From Mucilaginibacter sp. (lineage in GTDB: Bacteria; Bacteroidota; Bacteroidia; Sphingobacteriales; Sphingobacteriaceae), in the NCBI GenBank assembly GCA_028288025.1, contig JAQBOM010000024.1:35128-99127 (forward strand): DNA of 64,000 bases. The letters are read 5' to 3'. The first letter of the stretch is position 1. Each line of letters begins with the position of its first letter. The notes beneath the pieces were generated by a model. The model had not been told where the DNA came from. It ran no database searches and saw nothing but the letters and a program-made list of their open reading frames with translations. The translations under genes were made by a program, and so were the position numbers. Of this stretch, positions 60,886 to 64,000 are shown in pieces.

Positions 60886-61689
60886 TTACAGGCCGTTCGC
60901 CCTTACGGTGATCTCTGCAATATCAAGCACCTTTATTTCCTGTTCCTTATTTTCGTGCTTTACGCCATCGCGCAGCATGGTCATGCAGAAAGGGCATGCA
61001 GCTGCTATTACCTGCGCTTTTGATTCAAGGATATCGGCCATCCGTTCTACGTTAATATCTTTCGTTCCTTTCTCAGGCTCCTTAAACATTTGCGCGCCCC
61101 CGGCGCCGCAGCATAGGCCGTTTGACTTGCAGCGTTTCATTTCTACCAGTTCGGCATCTAAAACTTCCAAAGCTCTGCGCGGTGCTTCGTAAACATTGTT
61201 GCCGCGGCCCAAATAACAGGGATCGTGGTATGTGATGCGTTTTCCTTTAAAACTTTCGCCGCCTTCCGCTTTCAGCTTGCCTTCATCGATTAACTGCTGT
61301 ATCAGTTGCGAATGGTGTATTACCTCGTAATTACCGCCCAAACCGGGGTATTCGTTCTTTATCGTATTAAAACAATGCGGGCAGCCGGTAACGATCTTTT
61401 TGATTTGGTAAGCATCCAGCACCTGTATATTGGCTATGGCCTGCATCTGGAACAAAAACTCGTTCCCCGCCCGTTTAGCTGGGTCGCCGGTGCAGCTTTC
61501 TTCGGTGCCCAGCACAGCATAATTGATGCCCACGTGCTGCAGTATTTTGCAGATATCGCGCGTTATCTTTTGCGCCCGTTCGTCAAAGCTGCCAGCACAT
61601 CCCACCCAAAACAATATCTCGGGCTGTTTGCCTTGTGCGGCCATTTCGGCCATGGTTGGAACTGTAATTTCGGATTTCGGATTTTCCAT
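60886..61689 (-). CDS. CCG-domain Fe-S oxidoreductase subunit (HdrB/GlpC-like)
   Basis: 267 aa with two cysteine-rich CCG domains (about 25-140 and 165-255): GCAGSF..., GTEESCTGDPAKR, GCPHCFNT, then HDPCYLGRG, NGLCCGAGG, CPFCM. These bind an unusual Fe-S cluster in heterodisulfide-reductase-type proteins and lactate/glycerol-3-phosphate oxidases. It works with the membrane ferredoxin encoded directly upstream. The N-terminal MENPKSEI residues are encoded by a 7-bp ATTTCGG array, so the true start may be slightly downstream. Confidence 0.9.
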   Translation of the reverse strand: MENPKSEITVPTMAEMAAQGKQPEILFWVGCAGSFDERAQKITRDICKILQHVGINYAVLGTEESCTGDPAKRAGNEFLFQMQAIANIQVLDAYQIKKIVTGCPHCFNTIKNEYPGLGGNYEVIHHSQLIQQLIDEGKLKAEGGESFKGKRITYHDPCYLGRGNNVYEAPRRALEVLDAELVEMKRCKSNGLCCGAGGAQMFKEPEKGTKDINVERMADILESKAQVIAAACPFCMTMLRDGVKHENKEQEIKVLDIAEITVRANGL

Positions 61690-61752
61690 CTCGGATTTAT
61701 TGCTCTTCTACGCTTAAAAACTGCCAACTGCTACTGCCAACTGCAAACTACT
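61675..61752. repeat. Two 7-bp-period arrays (ATTTCGG; AACTGCC words)
   Basis: The first (61670-61705) reads ATTTCGG, ATTTCGG, ATTTTCC, ATCTCGG. The second (61719-61752) reads AACTGCC, AACTGCT, ACTGCCA, ACTGCAA and reaches the stop codon of the ferredoxin gene. Confidence 0.8.
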
Positions 61753-63046
61753 CTTCCTTCCAATTAAATCTGTCCGCGTTACTATACTTCCAGGGCGCGC
61801 CGTTGTTTTCCATGTTGCCAAACATATTGTTGAGGCTGGTCGGTGCCTGCGATTCTTCCATCACAATATAGCGGCGCATTTCGGTTATAATTTCAAGCGG
61901 GTTTATGTTTACCGGGCACGCATCAACGCAGGCGTTGCAGGTTGTGCAGGCCCAAAGCTCCTCGCGGGTGATGTAATTATCCAGCAGCGTTTTGCTATCC
62001 TGGTAATCCTTGCCATACTTGTCGATATTATTGCCCATCTCGGTAATGCGGTCGCGGGTATCCATCATGATCTTACGCGGCGATAATAGCTTCCCCGTAA
62101 TATTCGCCGGGCAAACCGAGGTACACCTACCACATTCAGTACAGGTATAAGCCTCCATCAGGTTTTTCCAGGTCAAGTCGGTCGCGTCCTTCGCGCCGAA
62201 ACGCCCGGGTTCGCCCGAACTTTCAGGCACAAACGACGGGTCGAGCATCGCTTTAACCTCATTGGTAACGGACGCCATATCGGTGAACTCGCCCTTTGGT
62301 TTCAGGTTAGAGTAATACGTATTGGGAAATGCCAGCAGGATATGAAAATGCTTGGAGTAGGGCAAATAATTCAAAAAAGCCAGTATCCCGATGATATGGA
62401 ACCACCAGCACACGCGCTCGGTAATTGCTAAACCATTGGCATCACCAGGCAACAGCGGCCCAATGAACGTACTCACAGGGAAACTACCCGCCTTAATATA
62501 ATGGCCATAATTTAACAGCTGCAGTTTGTGATCGGCGGCATTCATGGTTAAGAAGGCAGTCATCAAAAGTATTTCAATGATAAGGATGTAATTCGCATCC
62601 GACCGAGGCCATTCGGTCATTTCAACACCCCTGAAACGTTTTAACCTGAAGATATTACGCCTGGCCAGGAATACCACGCAGGCTGTCAGCACCAATACAG
62701 CCAGAATTTCGAACCCGCCTATCAGCAATCCATATAAACTCCCCAATGGTTTTGAAAAGATACGGTGCGAGCCGAATATGCCGTCGATCATGATCTCCAG
62801 CACTTCCAGGTTGATGATGACAAAACCAACATAAATAAAAAAGTGCATCACCGCGGCGAGCGGGCGCTTCACCATCTTGGTTTGCCCGAGCGCTACTTTA
62901 GCCATGGTTTTCCAGCGCAGGGCCGGGTTGTCGGACCGGTCGGTGTCCCTTCCCAATAATATATTGCGCCTTACCTTGCCCGCGTTCCGGCTAAACAGGT
63001 AAACTGCCGCGGCAAGGATGATGATAAACAGGATTTGTGCAATCAT
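61748..63046 (-). CDS. Membrane-bound 4Fe-4S ferredoxin (HdrE/DsrM-DsrK-like subunit)
   Basis: 432 aa. The first ~270 residues hold five or six spans with paired His in SMHFFIYVG-type helices (AVMHFFIYVGFVIINLE; WFHIIGILAFLNYLPYSKHFH), fitting a heme b quinone site like that of NarI/DsrM. The C-terminal part has two ferredoxin clusters CTECGRCTSVCP and CTTCNACVDACP. With the CCG subunit next door it should move electrons between the quinone pool and a soluble partner. The electron donor is unknown. Confidence 0.88.
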   Translation of the reverse strand: MIAQILFIIILAAAVYLFSRNAGKVRRNILLGRDTDRSDNPALRWKTMAKVALGQTKMVKRPLAAVMHFFIYVGFVIINLEVLEIMIDGIFGSHRIFSKPLGSLYGLLIGGFEILAVLVLTACVVFLARRNIFRLKRFRGVEMTEWPRSDANYILIIEILLMTAFLTMNAADHKLQLLNYGHYIKAGSFPVSTFIGPLLPGDANGLAITERVCWWFHIIGILAFLNYLPYSKHFHILLAFPNTYYSNLKPKGEFTDMASVTNEVKAMLDPSFVPESSGEPGRFGAKDATDLTWKNLMEAYTCTECGRCTSVCPANITGKLLSPRKIMMDTRDRITEMGNNIDKYGKDYQDSKTLLDNYITREELWACTTCNACVDACPVNINPLEIITEMRRYIVMEESQAPTSLNNMFGNMENNGAPWKYSNADRFNWKEE

Positions 63047-63087
63047 TATGCGTGCATAGTAATTTTTTCAAAGTTAGTTTTTAAGTT

Positions 63088-63140
63088 GAAATGGCGAAAT
63101 GGAATTAGTTAAGTGGTTGATTGGGTGAGTGGTGGATTAA
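63088..63140. repeat. 7-bp-period array upstream of ferredoxin gene (loose)
   Basis: AAGTGGT, TGATTGG, GTGAGTG, GTGGATT words at 7-bp spacing. Degenerate. Confidence 0.5.
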
Positions 63141-63220
63141 GTTAATACTATTTAAGTTTATCCATTCCATAAAATCTCAGGTTTTTTTGAAAAAAAAATA
63201 GCCTGAAATAAAAAAAACGC

Positions 63221-63228
63221 TACATTTG
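63221..63228 (+). promoter_or_regulatory. -7 promoter element of tRNA-Phe
   Basis: TACATTTG is an exact TAnnTTTG 16 bases before the mature tRNA. Confidence 0.6.
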
Positions 63229-63244
63229 CAATCCTCAAACGGGC

Positions 63245-63317
63245 GGTATCATAGCTCAGTTGGTAGAGCAAAGGACTGAAAATCCTTGTGTCGCTGGTTC
63301 GATTCCAGCTGATACCA
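63245..63317 (+). tRNA. tRNA-Phe (GAA anticodon)
   Basis: 73 bases. Acceptor GGTATCA/TGATACC, anticodon stem AAGGA/TCCTT with loop CTGAAAA (anticodon GAA), T arm GCTGG-TTCGATT-CCAGC, discriminator A, CCA not encoded. Confidence 0.96.
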
Positions 63318-63327
63318 CGAACCATAT

Positions 63328-63357
63328 AAGTCTTCAGAGCTTTCTGAAGACTTTTTT
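63328..63357 (+). terminator. Terminator after tRNA-Phe
   Basis: An 11-bp stem AAGTCTTCAGA / TCTGAAGACTT with a GCTT loop and a T run. Confidence 0.9.
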
Positions 63358-63919
63358 ATTGCTGTAAAGTGCTTATATAGCCTCAAAATGCAGGTTTTTA
63401 ACTCTGTTAATTGAAAATTGAATTGTAAGTTGGTTTTGTTCTGTTTTTAACTTTCTGTGTCATATTTGGTGTTTTTAAATGATTTTTGGCGCAGTTTTGG
63501 CGCAGTTTTCCCTATAAAAGTAGAAATTGAATTGCTTTTTTCTAAACTCCTTTGATCTGTTTTCATACCGTTTTCAATTAAGTGAATAAATAGTTATTAA
63601 GCCCACCCAGGTTTGGTGCGATAAAGCAAGAAAGGAAACGGATAAAAGGACTGTGTAGAGGTTGTGGGTTTATGCCGTAGTCTTTCTTGCGCTCAGAAGC
63701 ACCAGTCCTAACTTTGCTTCAATAATTATGTATTCTCTCTCCCATATCTAATCCAGGAAATATGTTATTTCTTACTTTATAGAGGTAGTTAAAATCTTGG
63801 ATTGAGATTTAGACATTGCTACACTTTTTTAAAAAAAGGGGTTACCTACACCCCATATAATCAACTGTCGCAAATTGAGAAATTGAAATTCGTTGATAGA
63901 TCAATTTTAGCTTACCTTT
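63358..63919. other. Gene-free AT-rich stretch after tRNA-Phe
   Basis: No reading frame of useful length on either strand. It contains a tandem 11-bp TTTTGGCGCAG (63484-63505) and a 9-bp inverted pair GCAAGAAAG/CTTTCTTGC (63626-63634 and 63682-63690). By eye it is richer in A+T than the rest of the window. It may be the edge of an inserted element. Confidence 0.4.
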
Positions 63920-64000
63920 TTATAAGGGCACTTCACCGATTGCTATATTTGATTTCATCGTAGCTTTCAAATCATTTACCTTGTAAGAAGTCTGTTTGGT
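63920..64000 (-). CDS. Possible 3' end of an unidentified gene
   Basis: On the minus strand 26 sense codons run from the window edge to a TAA, with a protein-like end VNDLKATMKSNIAIGEVPL. It is too short to identify and could be chance. Confidence 0.35.
   Translation of the reverse strand, partial: TKQTSYKVNDLKATMKSNIAIGEVPL

Noticed and set aside
788..63140. CRISPR array
   Set aside because: The heptad and nonamer arrays have no constant 24-40 bp repeat and no unique spacers of fixed length, and there is no cas gene.

Overview
This 64 kb window looks like chromosomal DNA from a Bacteroidota bacterium, most likely family Sphingobacteriaceae. Mucilaginibacter or a close relative is my best guess, but that genus call is inference. 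The evidence is a protein with a type IX secretion (type B, CHU_C-like) C-terminal domain and SprB-like repeats, a DUF3276 PUR-domain protein, several promoters with the Bacteroidota -7 motif TAnnTTTG, a SAM-I riboswitch on metH, and many exported proteins with Bacteroidota-style signal peptides. There are 56 credible protein genes or gene ends, two tRNAs (Arg-CCG, Phe-GAA), one gene remnant and one riboswitch. I see no rRNA, CRISPR array, prophage or intact insertion sequence.

Layout. 1-2.2 kb: 3'-truncated valS (minus). 2.6-4.7 kb: an exported M13 zinc metallopeptidase. 4.8-9.9 kb: methionine/one-carbon unit, SAM riboswitch-metH-metF. 10-14.5 kb: Bax inhibitor-1 protein, murQ and partner, small secreted protein, MBL-fold phosphodiesterase pair, lipoprotein. 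14.7-18.2 kb: exported esterases, including a two-domain fusion. 18.3-19.3 kb: an sdpR-sdpI-like repressor/immunity pair with a visible operator. 19.4-26.2 kb: MG2-type exported protein, Tat amidase, DUF72, DUF1345, YwbE and a PIN-type toxin-antitoxin pair. 26.2-30.2 kb: argH, argE-like deacylase and kgtP-like transporter. 30.3-38 kb: reductase, ABC exporter, PUR protein, ychF, alginate-lyase-like protein, tRNA-Arg. 38-45.8 kb: SDR, two MFS transporters, gamma-glutamyltransferase, formamidase-like Tat protein, thioesterase. 45.8-53 kb: T9SS cargo protein, aldo/keto reductase, EVE protein, two-lobed aspartyl protease, UbiA-type prenyltransferase, old yellow enzyme, DUF3891. 53.3-56.6 kb: a LiaF-like/LytS/LytR envelope-sensing operon. 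56.8-58.9 kb: agmatine-to-putrescine enzymes aguA and aguB. 60.9-63 kb: membrane ferredoxin plus CCG-domain protein. 63.2-64 kb: tRNA-Phe followed by about 600 AT-rich bases without a gene and the possible end of one more gene.

The most unusual signal is not a gene. Between genes, and sometimes inside them, lie short degenerate tandem arrays whose word changes from locus to locus (AGTATCA, GATTAGA, GGTTCAT, AAGCAAG, AACTGCC) while the period stays at exactly 7 bp, or in a second class at 9 bp. Several loci carry two arms in inverted orientation. Two arrays sit in frame inside valS, and others supply start codons, stop codons or the leader of metH. Two further families of palindromic MITE-like elements, four copies each, occupy other gaps; in one family the terminal hairpin stems differ between the two ends of the same element. 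A 3' fragment of a diverged ubiA lies next to the intact gene, mostly synonymously changed, and 22-24 bp palindromes flank the segment.
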